A DNA stretch of 64,000 bases, taken from Falsiroseomonas algicola. GTDB taxonomy: Bacteria > Pseudomonadota > Alphaproteobacteria > Acetobacterales > Acetobacteraceae. The first letter of the stretch is position 1; each line of letters starts with the position of its first letter. A program made the translations under genes and the position numbers. Shown here in pieces: positions 33,341 through 42,453 of the stretch. The notes beneath the pieces were generated by a model. It worked only from the letters and a program-made list of their open reading frames with translations. It had not been told where the DNA came from and did not search any database. The stretch spans positions 62,001 through 126,000 of the forward strand of contig NZ_JAAIKB010000010.1 of assembly GCF_011040385.1 (NCBI RefSeq). The letters run 5' to 3'.

Positions 33341-33348
33341 CCACGCGC

Positions 33349-34218
33349 ATGCGCGCCCTGCTCCTCGCCCTGCTCCTCCTCGCCACCCCCGCGGCGGCAC
33401 AGACGGAGATCAAGCTTGCCACCTGGAACATCGCCTGGCTGACGCTGAAACAGGCCGGGCATCCGGACCTGCCGCGTGACCTGCGGGCGCGCGAACCGGG
33501 CGACTGGACACTGCTGCGCGGCTACGCCCAGCGCCTGGCCGCCGATGTGATCGCATTGCAGGAGATTGATGGCGAACAGGCCGCCGCCCGCGTCTTCGAC
33601 CCCGCCACCTACGCCATCCACCTGACCGATGAGGACGACATCCAGCGCCCCGGCTTCGCGGTGCGGCGGACGCTGCGCGTCATCCCGCAGCGCGACCTTG
33701 CGGCGCTCGACCTCCGCGCCGGCGCGCGGCGCAGCCTGCGGCGGGGCGCGGACATCATCGTGGAGGCACCATCCGGCGCGCGCCTCCGGCTGCTCTCGGT
33801 GCATCTCGACGCCGGCTGCCGGGAGGATCCCTTCGGCGCCAATGCCTCCCGCGACTGCCAGGGGTTGCAGCGCCAGGCCGAGATCATCGCCCGCTGGGCG
33901 GAGGCGCGGCGGCGGGAGGGGATCGCCTTCGCCATCCTCGGAGACTTCAACCGCCGCATGGGCGGCAATGACGACTTCCTCCGCATCGTCGAGGAAGCGG
34001 CGCCAGTGGCACGCCCGACCGAGGGCCTGTCCTCCCCCTGCTGGGCGGATCCGCGCGGCGGGCGCCCCTTCATCAGCCACCTGCTGCTGGGCGGCCCGGC
34101 GCGGGACTGGCTGGTGCCGCGCAGCCTCTCCGTCCTGGCCTATGCGGAGCGCGACCGGAGCTACCGGGAGAGATTGTCGGACCATTGCCCGGTCTCCGTG
34201 CGGATGCGGCTGCCGTAG
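33349..34218 (+). CDS. Secreted endonuclease/exonuclease/phosphatase family protein
   Basis: 289 residues with a signal peptide (LLALLLLATPAAAQ). The EEP fold is clear from LATWNIAWLT, VIALQEIDGE (metal-binding Glu), AFAILGDFNRRMGGNDDF (catalytic Asp/Asn pair) and the final SDHCPVSVRMRL (catalytic His). Export implies DNA, RNA or phosphoester hydrolysis outside the cytoplasm. It lies eight bases after the nuclease-helicase gene; whether the two cooperate is unknown. Confidence 0.9.
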   Translation: MRALLLALLLLATPAAAQTEIKLATWNIAWLTLKQAGHPDLPRDLRAREPGDWTLLRGYAQRLAADVIALQEIDGEQAAARVFDPATYAIHLTDEDDIQRPGFAVRRTLRVIPQRDLAALDLRAGARRSLRRGADIIVEAPSGARLRLLSVHLDAGCREDPFGANASRDCQGLQRQAEIIARWAEARRREGIAFAILGDFNRRMGGNDDFLRIVEEAAPVARPTEGLSSPCWADPRGGRPFISHLLLGGPARDWLVPRSLSVLAYAERDRSYRERLSDHCPVSVRMRLP

Positions 34219-34245
34219 CAACCGAAGCCGTGCCACCATGCCGGC

Positions 34246-35469
34246 ATGCGCCAATTCGCCCGGCTCACCCTCCCGCTCGCCGGGCTGAACTTCGTCAACC
34301 AGGCCTCGCGAACGATGATCGCGACGGTGGGGCCGCTGCTGGCGCTGGAATTCGGGCTCAGCGCCAGTGAGCTCGGCCTGCTGGCGGCGTTGTTCTTCGC
34401 GAGCTACGGCCTGGCGCAGTTGCCGATCGGGCTGGCCATCGACCTCTGGGGATCGCGCCGTGTGCAGACGGTGCTGGGGGCGATCGCAGGCCTTGGCTTC
34501 GTGATCTGCGCGCTGTCTCCCGGGCCGGTCTGGCTGGCGGTCGGGCGCGCGGTGACGGGCTTCGGTGTCTCGGCCGGGCTGATCGCCATGCTCAAGGTGA
34601 ACACCCAATGGTACCCGCGCGACCGGGTGGCGGGGATGACGGGGCTCGGCGTCTTCGTCGGCGCCTGCGGCAGCGTGGCCGCCACCGTCCCCGTCGCCTG
34701 GATGGTGCCCGTCATCGGCTGGCGCGGCGTCTTCGTGGTGCTGGCGCTGCTGGCCGTCGGCGTCGCGGCCTGGATCTGGTCCAGCGTGCCGGATCGCGGG
34801 CCCGGCGCGCCACCGCCGCCGCGGCGCAGCTTCGCGCAGGAGATCGCGGAGTTCGGCAAGATCTTCGTCCACCCCGCCTTCCTGCGCTTCGCGCCGGCGG
34901 TGGCGGTGCTGTCTGCCCTCAACTTCACCTACCAGGGTCTCTGGGCCGGGCCCTGGCTGCGGGACGTGGCGCTGATGGATGACGCGGCGCGGGCATCCCT
35001 GCTGCTCGCCTATGCCGCGGGGCTGATGGTGGGCAGCGCCGGGACCGGCCAGGCGGCCTCCTTCCTGCAGCGCCGTGGCGCGGGGCCGATGCTGGTGCCG
35101 CTGGTGGCCATGGGCATCATCGCGGTGGTGCAGGTGCTGCTGATCTGGCTGCCCTTTCGCGGCCCCATTCCGCTCGGCCTGCTCTGGTTCACCTTCGCGC
35201 TGTGCGCCGCGGCCGGGCCTTCCGGCTATGCCGCCATCGGGCAGCGCTTCGGGCCGGAACTGGCGGGGCGCGTCGCCACCGCCATCAACGCCTCCATGCT
35301 CGGCCTTGTCTTCGTGCTGCAGAATGCCATCGGGTGGATCCTGGACCTCTGGCCGCGCGTTGCGACCGGCGGTTGGGACCCTGCCGGTTACGGCTGGGCG
35401 CTCGGCATGACGCTGGCGTTGCAGGTGCTGACCATGGGCTGGATGCTGCTGCCGGGTCGCCGCGGCTGA
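34246..35469 (+). CDS. Major facilitator superfamily transporter
   Basis: 407 residues, twelve helices. Motif A-like loop LAIDLWGSRRVQTVLGAIAGLG after helix 2, helix 5 MTGLGVFVGACGSVAATVP. Similar to nitrate/nitrite- or metabolite-type MFS proteins; the substrate cannot be read from sequence. A short intergenic gap separates it from the EEP gene and the PPK2 gene. Confidence 0.9.
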   Translation: MRQFARLTLPLAGLNFVNQASRTMIATVGPLLALEFGLSASELGLLAALFFASYGLAQLPIGLAIDLWGSRRVQTVLGAIAGLGFVICALSPGPVWLAVGRAVTGFGVSAGLIAMLKVNTQWYPRDRVAGMTGLGVFVGACGSVAATVPVAWMVPVIGWRGVFVVLALLAVGVAAWIWSSVPDRGPGAPPPPRRSFAQEIAEFGKIFVHPAFLRFAPAVAVLSALNFTYQGLWAGPWLRDVALMDDAARASLLLAYAAGLMVGSAGTGQAASFLQRRGAGPMLVPLVAMGIIAVVQVLLIWLPFRGPIPLGLLWFTFALCAAAGPSGYAAIGQRFGPELAGRVATAINASMLGLVFVLQNAIGWILDLWPRVATGGWDPAGYGWALGMTLALQVLTMGWMLLPGRRG

Positions 35470-35482
35470 ACGGAGGATTTGC

Positions 35483-36361
35483 GTGGAAAAGCGGATCGAG
35501 AAGCTGCTGTCCCGCTACCGGGTGGAAGGCGGCAAGTTCCGGCTGAAGGACCACGACCCCGCCGATACCGGCGGCCTCGACCTGAAGAAGGATGAAGCGA
35601 CGGCGCTGCTGAAGCAGGGGGTGGAGGCGCTGTCGGCCCACCAGGACATGCTCTACGCGCAGGATCGCTGGTCCGTGCTCTGCATCTTCCAGGCCATGGA
35701 TGCGGCGGGGAAGGACGGCGCCATCAAGCACGTCTTCTCCGGCGTCAACCCGCAGGGCTGCCACGTGGTGTCCTTCAAGGCGCCGACCTCGACGGAGCTC
35801 GACCACGACTTCCTCTGGCGGCATTCCATCGCGCTGCCGTCGCGCGGCCAGATCGGCATCCATAACCGCAGCTGGTACGAGGAAGTGCTGGTGGCGCGCG
35901 TCCACCCCACCATCCTCGAACACCAGAAGCTGCCGGCACGCCTTGTCGGAAAGCACATCTGGGATGAGCGGCTGGAGGATATCGCGGCCTATGAGCGCTA
36001 TCTCGGCCGGCAGGGCACGGTGGTGTTGAAGTTCTTCCTCAACGTGAGCCAGGAGGAGCAGAAGCGCCGCTTCCTGTCCCGCATCGAGGAGCCGGAGAAG
36101 AACTGGAAGTTCAGCGCGGCGGACGTGCAGGAGCGACAGCACTGGGATTCCTACCAGGACGCCTATGAGGAGGCGATCCGCGCCACCGCGACCAAGGCGG
36201 CGCCGTGGTACGTCGTGCCGGCGGACCACAAGTGGTTCACCCGCCTGGTCGTCGCGGCCGCGATCGGCCGGGCGATGGAGGGCCTCGGCCTGCACTACCC
36301 CGCGGTGACGGAGGCGCAGCGGGCGGCGCTGGCGCAAGCGCGGGAGGATCTCGGCCCCTGA
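35483..36361 (+). CDS. ppk2: Polyphosphate kinase 2 family protein
   Basis: 292 residues. Walker A FQAMDAAGKDGAIKHV, Walker B-region IGIHNRSWYEEVLVARVHP, and the lid KRRFLSRIEEPEKNWKFSAAD are PPK2 hallmarks. Uses polyphosphate to phosphorylate nucleoside mono- or diphosphates; class cannot be fixed here. GTG start at 35483 follows GGAGG. The stop overlaps the next start. Confidence 0.93.
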   Translation: MEKRIEKLLSRYRVEGGKFRLKDHDPADTGGLDLKKDEATALLKQGVEALSAHQDMLYAQDRWSVLCIFQAMDAAGKDGAIKHVFSGVNPQGCHVVSFKAPTSTELDHDFLWRHSIALPSRGQIGIHNRSWYEEVLVARVHPTILEHQKLPARLVGKHIWDERLEDIAAYERYLGRQGTVVLKFFLNVSQEEQKRRFLSRIEEPEKNWKFSAADVQERQHWDSYQDAYEEAIRATATKAAPWYVVPADHKWFTRLVVAAAIGRAMEGLGLHYPAVTEAQRAALAQAREDLGP

Positions 36362-37200
36362 TGGCGCGGCGCGCCTGGCTGGGGCTGCCGCTGCTGGCCG
36401 CCGCCTGTTCTCCGGCGCGGATCGCGGGGGCGCTGACGCCGCGCGGCGGGACGACCACGCGGGAGGGCCTGGCCTATGGCCCCCTGCCCCGCCACCGGCT
36501 GGACCTGGTGCTGCCCGCGACGGTGACGGCGCGGACACCGCTGGTCGCCTTCTTCCATGGCGGCGGCTGGACCAGCGGCGGGCGTGGCGACTACGCCTTC
36601 CTGGCACGGACGCTGGCCACAGCGGGCATCGCCGTGGCGGTGCCGGATTACCGGCTGTTCCCCGAGGGGCGCTGGCCCGATTTCGTGGAGGATGGCGCGC
36701 GCGCCGTCGCCTGGCTGCGGGCGGAGATGCCGGCGCAGCCGCTTTTCGTCATGGGCCACTCCGCCGGCGGCTTCATCGCGGCCGCGCTCGCGCTCGATCC
36801 GCGCTGGCTTTCGGCGGCGGGATCATCGCGCGCCGCGCTGGCCGGCGGCGTGCTGCTGGCCGCCCCGATCGCCTGGCAGCCGGATGAGGAGCCGACCATC
36901 AGCATCTTCGCCAATGCCCCCGGCGGAAGGATCGCGGCGGTGGCGCGGGCGGAGGACCTGGCCGGCGCGCCGCCGCTGCTGCTGCTGCACGGGGCGGATG
37001 ACCGGGTGGTGGGGCCCTTCCACTCGCTGGACCTGGCGCGCGACCTGCGCGCGGCTGGACGGCCAGTGACGCTGCAGGTCTATCCCGGCGTCGAGCATGT
37101 CGGCGTGCTCTCCGCCATGGCAGCGCCGGTGCGGGCGCTGGGGTTGGCGCACGCGCCGGTGTTCGAGACGGTGGTGGGGTTTCTTCAGGCGCCGGGCTGA
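36361..37200 (+). CDS. Lipoprotein-anchored alpha/beta hydrolase (esterase/carboxylesterase)
   Basis: 279 residues. LLAAACSPARIAG at the N-terminus is a lipobox, then FFHGGGWTSGG (oxyanion-hole HGGGW), VMGHSAGGFIAAALAL (nucleophile Ser in GHSAG), the Asp in LLHGADDRVVGP and His in GVEHVGVL. This is the HSL/BD-FAE-like esterase pattern. Its last 16 bases overlap the 3' end of hepT on the other strand. Confidence 0.88.
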   Translation: MARRAWLGLPLLAAACSPARIAGALTPRGGTTTREGLAYGPLPRHRLDLVLPATVTARTPLVAFFHGGGWTSGGRGDYAFLARTLATAGIAVAVPDYRLFPEGRWPDFVEDGARAVAWLRAEMPAQPLFVMGHSAGGFIAAALALDPRWLSAAGSSRAALAGGVLLAAPIAWQPDEEPTISIFANAPGGRIAAVARAEDLAGAPPLLLLHGADDRVVGPFHSLDLARDLRAAGRPVTLQVYPGVEHVGVLSAMAAPVRALGLAHAPVFETVVGFLQAPG

Positions 37201-37667
37201 GGCGGCAGCAGGCCGAAATCACGGCCGAAGGCCTCGAAGGCTGCGGGAAGTTCGGCGATCAGGCGGCGGGCGGCCTGCACGGCGGGGGCAGCGCGATCCA
37301 TGTCGAACTCTGCGTAGGAATGCATCGCTCGATGCCGGAAGAGCCGCAATTCGCGGAGCGCGCCTGCAAGCTCCGGTGCGAAGGCCGGCCGGTGGTCACT
37401 CGTGCGGCGGATCATCTGGAGCAGATGCTCATGCCAGTGTTCGCCGGTTGGGCGGGGTTCGGCCGCAAGGCCGAGGATATAGATCGATGCCTGTTCGAAG
37501 GTCGAATAGGCGTCCTGCAGGCTCTTCTGGAAGGCCTTCTGCTGGATCAGTGCCGCGCGCCCCGGAGCCATGCGGGCATGCGCCTCCCAGGTCTCGATGG
37601 CCAGGTCGAGGTCGGCGATGATCATGTCGCAATAGGCTTCCAGAGGAAACCAGCGGGAATCAGCCAC
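37185..37667 (-). CDS. hepT: HepT-like toxin of a MNT/HepT type VII pair
   Basis: 160 residues, all-helical. The HepT signature R-x4-H-x-Y is exact in FRHRAMHSYAE. Start GTG at 37667 has GGGAG six bases upstream and overlaps the antitoxin gene by eight bases; an upstream TTG (37682) is weaker. HepT is an RNase (HEPN fold) that the partner neutralises by AMPylating the Tyr of this motif. The gene also overlaps the esterase gene tail-to-tail. Confidence 0.85.
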   Translation of the reverse strand: MADSRWFPLEAYCDMIIADLDLAIETWEAHARMAPGRAALIQQKAFQKSLQDAYSTFEQASIYILGLAAEPRPTGEHWHEHLLQMIRRTSDHRPAFAPELAGALRELRLFRHRAMHSYAEFDMDRAAPAVQAARRLIAELPAAFEAFGRDFGLLPPQPGA

Positions 37668-37983
37668 AGCGGACTCCCTCAACCTCGGCTGCGGCGCGGA
37701 CGACCTCCGCCAGATCCTCCCACAGCATCACATCGCCCCGGACCTTCAGCGCGCGGCAGGCCTCGTGGGCCGCGCTCTCCGCCGCCGCCCAGTCCCTCCC
37801 CGCGCCGACGATGGCGATATCCGCGTCGCTCCCCCGCCGCGCCGTGCCACGGGCCAGTGATCCGAACAGGATGTAGTGCCAGGGCCTGCCCTGCGCGGCG
37901 GCCGTCAGCGCCGCGATCAGCGGCGCCCGGGCGGCGGCGAGGTGGGCGGCCTCCGCCCGGTCGATATCCTGGATGGTCGGCAT
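37660..37983 (-). CDS. mntA: MntA-like minimal nucleotidyltransferase antitoxin
   Basis: 107 residues. The nucleotidyltransferase motif GSX10DXD is exact: GSLARGTARRGSDADIAIVG. The rest (VRGDVMLWEDLAEVVR) is short, as in MntA antitoxins. It precedes hepT on the same strand with overlap. In characterised pairs MntA modifies HepT, giving type VII toxin-antitoxin behaviour. Confidence 0.88.
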   Translation of the reverse strand: MPTIQDIDRAEAAHLAAARAPLIAALTAAAQGRPWHYILFGSLARGTARRGSDADIAIVGAGRDWAAAESAAHEACRALKVRGDVMLWEDLAEVVRAAAEVEGVRCG

Positions 37984-38010
37984 GGCGCCCTCATCCTAGC
38001 ACAGGCAGGG

Positions 38011-38370
38011 TCAGCCCTGCCCCGCCCCGTCCATCGCATCCAGCACATGCATCGAATAGGTCAGCGCCGCGCCGGCGTTCAGCGCCACGGCAACGCCGAG
38101 CGCCTCCGCGATTTCCTCCTTCGTCGCGCCCGCCGCCTTGGCCTTGCGCGCATGGGCGTCGATGCAGCCCTGGCAGCGGGTGGTGACGGCGACGGCCAGC
38201 GCGATGAATTCCCGCGTCTTGGCATCGATGTGCTTCGTCGTGGAGGCACCACGGCTCAGCGCGCCGAAGCCCTTCATCAGTTCGGGATGCAGCTGTCCCA
38301 ACTCCTTGCCGCGCTCGCGCAGCGCGCCGCTGTACTCGTCCCAGTCCGTGATCCGGGTATCGGTGGTCAT
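38011..38370 (-). CDS. Carboxymuconolactone decarboxylase family protein (AhpD-like)
   Basis: 119 residues. RCQGCIDAHARKAKAAGATKEEIAEAL has the Cys-x2-Cys-x3-His active site of AhpD-like peroxidase/alkylhydroperoxidase proteins, and GASTTKHIDAKTREFIALAVAV is family-typical. Likely a small thiol antioxidant or a ring-cleavage accessory enzyme. It is downstream of clpA on the same strand but separated by a terminator. Confidence 0.92.
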   Translation of the reverse strand: MTTDTRITDWDEYSGALRERGKELGQLHPELMKGFGALSRGASTTKHIDAKTREFIALAVAVTTRCQGCIDAHARKAKAAGATKEEIAEALGVAVALNAGAALTYSMHVLDAMDGAGQG

Positions 38371-38389
38371 CGCTCTCTCCCACACACGC

Positions 38390-38423
38390 AAAAGGCGCCT
38401 CCCGGCCACCCGGGAGACGCCTT
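38390..38423 (-). terminator. Intrinsic terminator after clpA
   Basis: On the minus strand a 12-bp stem (GGCGTCTCCCGG / CCGGGAGGCGCC, one U-G pair, four-base loop) is followed directly by TTTT. It lies 30 bases past the clpA stop. Confidence 0.8.
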
Positions 38424-38453
38424 CGCAACTATGACCGCGGCAGCCCGAAGAAT

Positions 38454-40808
38454 CTATTCGGCCGTCTCCGGCTCCTTCTCCGCCTCGCCGTCGCCGCTGT
38501 CCTCCGGCTTCGGCAGGGCGGGGGGCGCGGCCTCGACATAGTCGAAGACCAGCGCGCCGTCCTTCAGGCCGACCTTCACCGCGCCACCCTTCACCAGGCG
38601 GCCGAAGAGCAGTTCCTCGGCCAGCGGCTTCTTCACCACTTCCTGGATGACGCGGGCCAGCGGCCGCGCGCCGTAGAGCGGCTCGTAGCCCCGCTCGGCC
38701 AGCCATTCGCGAGCGGCGCTGGACAGCTCGATCGTCACGTTGCGGTCGGCGAGCTGCGCCTCCAGCTGCATGACGAACTTGTCCACGACCCGCGCCACGA
38801 TCTCCGGCGTCAGGCCTGAGAAGGGGATGACGGCGTCGAGGCGGTTGCGGAATTCCGGCGTGAACATCCGCTTGATCGCCTCCTCATCCTCGCCCAAGCG
38901 CTGCGTGCGCTCGAAGCCGATGGTCGGCTTCGCCATGTCGGCGGCGCCGGCATTGGTGGTCATGATGAGGATGACGTTGCGGAAATCGACGGTCTTGCCG
39001 TTGTGGTCCGTCAGCTTCCCGTGGTCCATCACCTGCAGCAGGATGTTGTAGAGGTCCTGGTGCGCCTTCTCGATCTCATCGAGCAGGAGCACGCAATGCG
39101 GGTGCTGGTCCACGCTGTCCGTCAGCAGGCCGCCCTGGTCGAAGCCCACATAGCCCGGCGGCGCGCCGATGAGGCGGGAGACGCTGTGGCGCTCCATGTA
39201 TTCGGACATGTCGAAGCGGATCAGCTCGATGCCGAGCGTCTTGGACAGCTGCTTCGCCACTTCCGTCTTACCGACGCCGGTCGGGCCGCTGAACAGGTAG
39301 TTGCCGATCGGCTTCTCCGCATCCCGCAGCCCGGCGCGGGACAGCTTGATGGCGGCGGAGAGCGCGTCGATCGCCTTGTCCTGGCCGAAGACCATCGACT
39401 TGAGGTCGCGCTCCAGCGTCCGCAGCGTCTCCTTGTCGTCGTTGGAGACGGTCTTGGGCGGGATGCGGGCGATCTTGGCGACGATCTCCTCCACATCCTT
39501 CAGCGTGACCGTCTTCCGGCGCTTGTTCTCCGGCAGCAGCATGCGCGACGCACCGACCTCGTCGATCACGTCGATCGCCTTGTCCGGCAGCTTCCGGTCA
39601 TGGATGTACTTGGCCGAGAGCTCCACCGCCGCACGGATGGCTTCCGGCGTGTAGCGGACCTTGTGGTGCTTCTCGTAGTTGGTCTTGAGGCCCTGGAGGA
39701 TCTTGACCGCATCCTCCAGCGTCGGCTCGTTGACGTCGATCTTCTGGAAGCGCCGCACCAAAGCGCGGTCCTTCTCGAAGTGCTGGCGGTATTCCTTGTA
39801 GGTCGTGCTGCCGATGCAGCGCAGCGTGCCCTGGGCCAGCGCCGGCTTCAGCAGGTTGGACGCATCCATCGCGCCGCCGGAGGTGGCGCCAGCGCCGATC
39901 ACCGTGTGGATCTCGTCGATGAAGAGGATGCTGCCGGGCTGCTGCTCCAGCTCCGACACCACCGCCTTCAGCCGCTCCTCGAAATCGCCGCGGTAGCGGG
40001 TGCCAGCGAGCAGGCTGCCCATGTCGAGCGCGAAGATGGTGGACTTCGCCAGCACCTCCGGCACGTCGCCCTCGATGATCCGCTTGGCCAGGCCTTCGGC
40101 GATGGCCGTCTTGCCGACACCGGGGTCACCGACATAGAGCGGGTTGTTCTTGGTCCGGCGGCAGAGGATCTGGATCGTCCGCTCGATCTCGGAATCGCGG
40201 CCGATCAGCGGGTCGATCTTCCCCGCCTGCGCCTTCTTGTTCAGGTTCACGCAGTAGTTGGTCAGCGCGTCCTGGCCGCGCGGCGCATTGCCGCGCTGGG
40301 GCTTCTCCTCCTTCTCCGGGGTCTCCTCCGGGGTCTGGGGGGTGCCCTGGACGGGGCGGCTGGTGCTGCGGCCGGGGGCCTTGGCGATGCCGTGGCTGAT
40401 GAAGTTCACCGCATCCAGCCGCGTCATGTCCTGCAGCTGCAGGAAGTAGACGGCATGGCTCTCCCGTTCGGAGAAGAGGGCGACAAGGACATTGGCCCCC
40501 GTCACCTCATCCCGGCCGGAGGACTGCACATGGATGGCGGCGCGCTGCACGACGCGCTGGAAGCCCGCGGTGGGCTTGGCGTCGCCCGCGCGGTCGGAGA
40601 CCAGGCCCGCGAGGTCCTTGTCCAGGAACTCGGCCAGGTCGCGCTTCAGCTTGTCGTTATCGACGCCACAGGCGCGCAGCACGGTGGCCGCGTCCGTATC
40701 GTCGGCGAGGGCAAGTAGCAGGTGTTCGAGAGTCGCATATTCGTGCCGGCGGTCATTGGCGAGGCCGAGGGCGCGGTGGAGCGTCTGCTCGAGGTTGCGG
40801 GACAGCAT
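38454..40808 (-). CDS. clpA: ATP-dependent Clp protease ATP-binding subunit ClpA
   Basis: 784 residues, two AAA+ rings. D1: [17 protein letters not shown] and [15 protein letters not shown]2: [19 protein letters not shown] and [16 protein letters not shown]. The ClpP-docking loop reads [10 protein letters not shown] (IGF). An N-domain ([28 protein letters not shown]) is present for ClpS binding. The C-terminus is Pro/Glu/Asp-rich. Works with ClpP, here with ClpS just upstream. Confidence 0.97.
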   Translation of the reverse strand: MLSRNLEQTLHRALGLANDRRHEYATLEHLLLALADDTDAATVLRACGVDNDKLKRDLAEFLDKDLAGLVSDRAGDAKPTAGFQRVVQRAAIHVQSSGRDEVTGANVLVALFSERESHAVYFLQLQDMTRLDAVNFISHGIAKAPGRSTSRPVQGTPQTPEETPEKEEKPQRGNAPRGQDALTNYCVNLNKKAQAGKIDPLIGRDSEIERTIQILCRRTKNNPLYVGDPGVGKTAIAEGLAKRIIEGDVPEVLAKSTIFALDMGSLLAGTRYRGDFEERLKAVVSELEQQPGSILFIDEIHTVIGAGATSGGAMDASNLLKPALAQGTLRCIGSTTYKEYRQHFEKDRALVRRFQKIDVNEPTLEDAVKILQGLKTNYEKHHKVRYTPEAIRAAVELSAKYIHDRKLPDKAIDVIDEVGASRMLLPENKRRKTVTLKDVEEIVAKIARIPPKTVSNDDKETLRTLERDLKSMVFGQDKAIDALSAAIKLSRAGLRDAEKPIGNYLFSGPTGVGKTEVAKQLSKTLGIELIRFDMSEYMERHSVSRLIGAPPGYVGFDQGGLLTDSVDQHPHCVLLLDEIEKAHQDLYNILLQVMDHGKLTDHNGKTVDFRNVILIMTTNAGAADMAKPTIGFERTQRLGEDEEAIKRMFTPEFRNRLDAVIPFSGLTPEIVARVVDKFVMQLEAQLADRNVTIELSSAAREWLAERGYEPLYGARPLARVIQEVVKKPLAEELLFGRLVKGGAVKVGLKDGALVFDYVEAAPPALPKPEDSGDGEAEKEPETAE

Positions 40809-40967
40809 GGTCTGACGCTCCCTATCGGGTAGGCTCAGCGTTCAACGGAACGCCGCGGCCCGGGTTGCCCTCAATGTGGTCGCTCCCTCTTGCTTGCGAC
40901 AGTCCCCCGCCGGCCGTTTTGCCGGGCCTTGCTTCCATCCGCCGCCGAGGGGGTGGCGGCGTGCCGA

Positions 40968-41309
40968 TCATTCTTTTTCGATCGTGCACTGGAGCGGGTG
41001 CTGGTTCTGCCGTGCCAGGTCCATCACCTGGGTGACCTTGGTCTCGGCGACCTCATAGGTATAGACGCCGCAGACGCCGACGCCGCGGCGGTGGACGTGC
41101 AGCATGATGCGCGTCGCCTCCTCCCGGCTCTTCTGGAAGAAACGCTCAAGGACGTGCACGACGAATTCCATCGGCGTGTAGTCGTCGTTCAGCATCAGCA
41201 CCTTGTACATGGAGGGCTTGCGGGTGCGTGGCCGCGCCTTGACCACCACGCCGGTGGTCGGCCCCTCCGCCCCGTTGCCCTGTCCTGGGCGCTTGTCGCT
41301 GTCGCTCAT
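40968..41309 (-). CDS. clpS: ATP-dependent Clp protease adaptor ClpS
   Basis: 113 residues. [23 protein letters not shown] (N-degron pocket), [22 protein letters not shown] and the C-terminal LQCTIEKE match the adaptor. It delivers proteins with Leu, Phe, Tyr or Trp N-termini to ClpA, encoded 160 bases downstream on the same strand. N-terminal extension is Gly/Pro/Lys-rich and flexible as usual. Confidence 0.96.
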   Translation of the reverse strand: MSDSDKRPGQGNGAEGPTTGVVVKARPRTRKPSMYKVLMLNDDYTPMEFVVHVLERFFQKSREEATRIMLHVHRRGVGVCGVYTYEVAETKVTQVMDLARQNQHPLQCTIEKE

Positions 41310-41470
41310 GCCTGCCTTGGTTGCCTGCCGGGGGATCGCCCCGGTCGTCGTGCCGCATAGGATATCGGAGCCGAGGGCCGGGAGTGAAGGGCTTGACGAA
41401 ATTCTCCCGCAGAAGACCCCGCCCCTGGTTAGCCTTCGGTTAGCTTAACCCGGATTTCCACCCCTGAAAC

Positions 41471-41534
41471 GGGAAAGGCCCGCCGCGGCTGCCCGCCTCC
41501 CCTGTCGGGGAGGCCGGGCGGCCGGGCGGGCCTT
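41471..41534 (-). terminator. Long GC-rich hairpin downstream of phasin gene
   Basis: Arms AAGGCCCGCC and GGGCGGGCCTT enclose an inner CTCCCC-tgtc-GGGGAG stem; on the minus strand it is followed by TTTCCCGTTT. It lies about 50 bases past the phasin stop and upstream of clpS, so it should end the phasin transcript. Confidence 0.75.
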
Positions 41535-41581
41535 CCGGACCCAGGGCAAGGGGGCGATCGGCACCCCCCTGCCGCGTTGGA

Positions 41582-42103
41582 TCAGGCCGCGAGGGGCTTG
41601 CCCATCTTTTCGACCGCCAGCGTCATGCGGGCGGCGAGCGGCGCGGAAGCCTGCTCGGCCAGGCGGTAGGCGGCCTCCTGCAGCTTCGTCGCCTCGCTCA
41701 TCGTGCGCTCCAGGGAAGCCTTGGCGAAGGCGGCCTGGATGTCGGCGGCTTCCTTCAGGGACTTCACGGCGGCGAGCGCCTTCGCGCTCTCAAGCGCATG
41801 GTCCGTCAGGGCCTGGGACACGGCGAAGTACTGCTTGCCGAGGTCCTGGAAGCCGACCGTCAGGGTCTGCGTGGCCTTGGTGAAGGCCTCGATGTTGCCG
41901 CGGCCGAACTCAGCGGCCTCCTCGGCGGCCTTGAAGAAACCCTCGGCCGTCTTCGTCGCCTGTTCCATGCCCTTCTCCATCGCAGTGCGCGCCGTCGTGG
42001 CGCCGTTGTCCATGATCTTCTTGGTCTGCGCGGCGCCCTGCGTCGCGGCATTCTCGACGAGCGCGATGGCGCGCTTGGATTCGGTCTTCGGCTCGGTGGC
42101 CAT
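41582..42103 (-). CDS. Phasin (polyhydroxyalkanoate granule protein)
   Basis: 173 residues, Ala/Lys/Glu-rich, helical, no signal peptide. EFGRGNIEAFTKATQTLTVGFQDLGKQYFAVSQ is the phasin_2 signature; ends ARMTLAVEKMGKPLAA. It coats PHA granules. ATG at 42103 follows GAGGAAG. Two PhaR-like operator sites lie upstream, which would couple its expression to granule formation. Confidence 0.9.
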   Translation of the reverse strand: MATEPKTESKRAIALVENAATQGAAQTKKIMDNGATTARTAMEKGMEQATKTAEGFFKAAEEAAEFGRGNIEAFTKATQTLTVGFQDLGKQYFAVSQALTDHALESAKALAAVKSLKEAADIQAAFAKASLERTMSEATKLQEAAYRLAEQASAPLAARMTLAVEKMGKPLAA

Positions 42104-42174
42104 GGGGTTCTTCCTCAAGCTGGTTCACCGGCGCCCGGCGCGGTGGGAGCCTGCTACCCGGCCCCAGGGGATTT

Positions 42175-42189
42175 TGCTGCGATGCAGCA
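42175..42189. promoter_or_regulatory. PhaR-type operator CTGC-N3-GCAG upstream of phasin
   Basis: TGCTGC-gat-GCAGCA, a perfect palindrome that contains CTGC-N3-GCAG, the TGC-rich consensus published for PhaR of Paracoccus denitrificans. It lies 72 bases upstream of the phasin ATG. Confidence 0.6.
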
Positions 42190-42233
42190 CGACCCCTATC
42201 TGCCTACGCTCGCATTCCGATGCAAGCACAATT

Positions 42234-42247
42234 TTGCAGTGCAGCAA
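42234..42247. promoter_or_regulatory. Second TGC-rich PhaR-like site
   Basis: TTGC-agtgca-GCAA, a second GCA/TGC-rich palindrome within an AT-rich stretch about 130 bases upstream of the phasin start. Paired sites would fit PhaR autoregulated control of phasin. Confidence 0.45.
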
Positions 42248-42453
42248 TTTCGATGGCTGAAAAAAATGCCCGGGGTTCGCCGGCGCCTTCGCACAACCCC
42301 GAGAGGGGGTGCGAAGTCGCTGGAGAACAATCCGTTAAGTCCTTGCGGTTACACCGTGTTCCGCAAACACCCCCGTGGACAGGGGCAGTCCTTCGTCCGT
42401 AGGTTGTTGCGGGCGGCGATGCACGGGGGGTGTGTTGCCGGGGGGACTATCTG

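Noticed and set aside
39003-40718. 571-codon open frame antisense to clpA
   Set aside because: Opposite a perfectly conserved ClpA; composition is shadow-like and no ribosome-binding site is seen.
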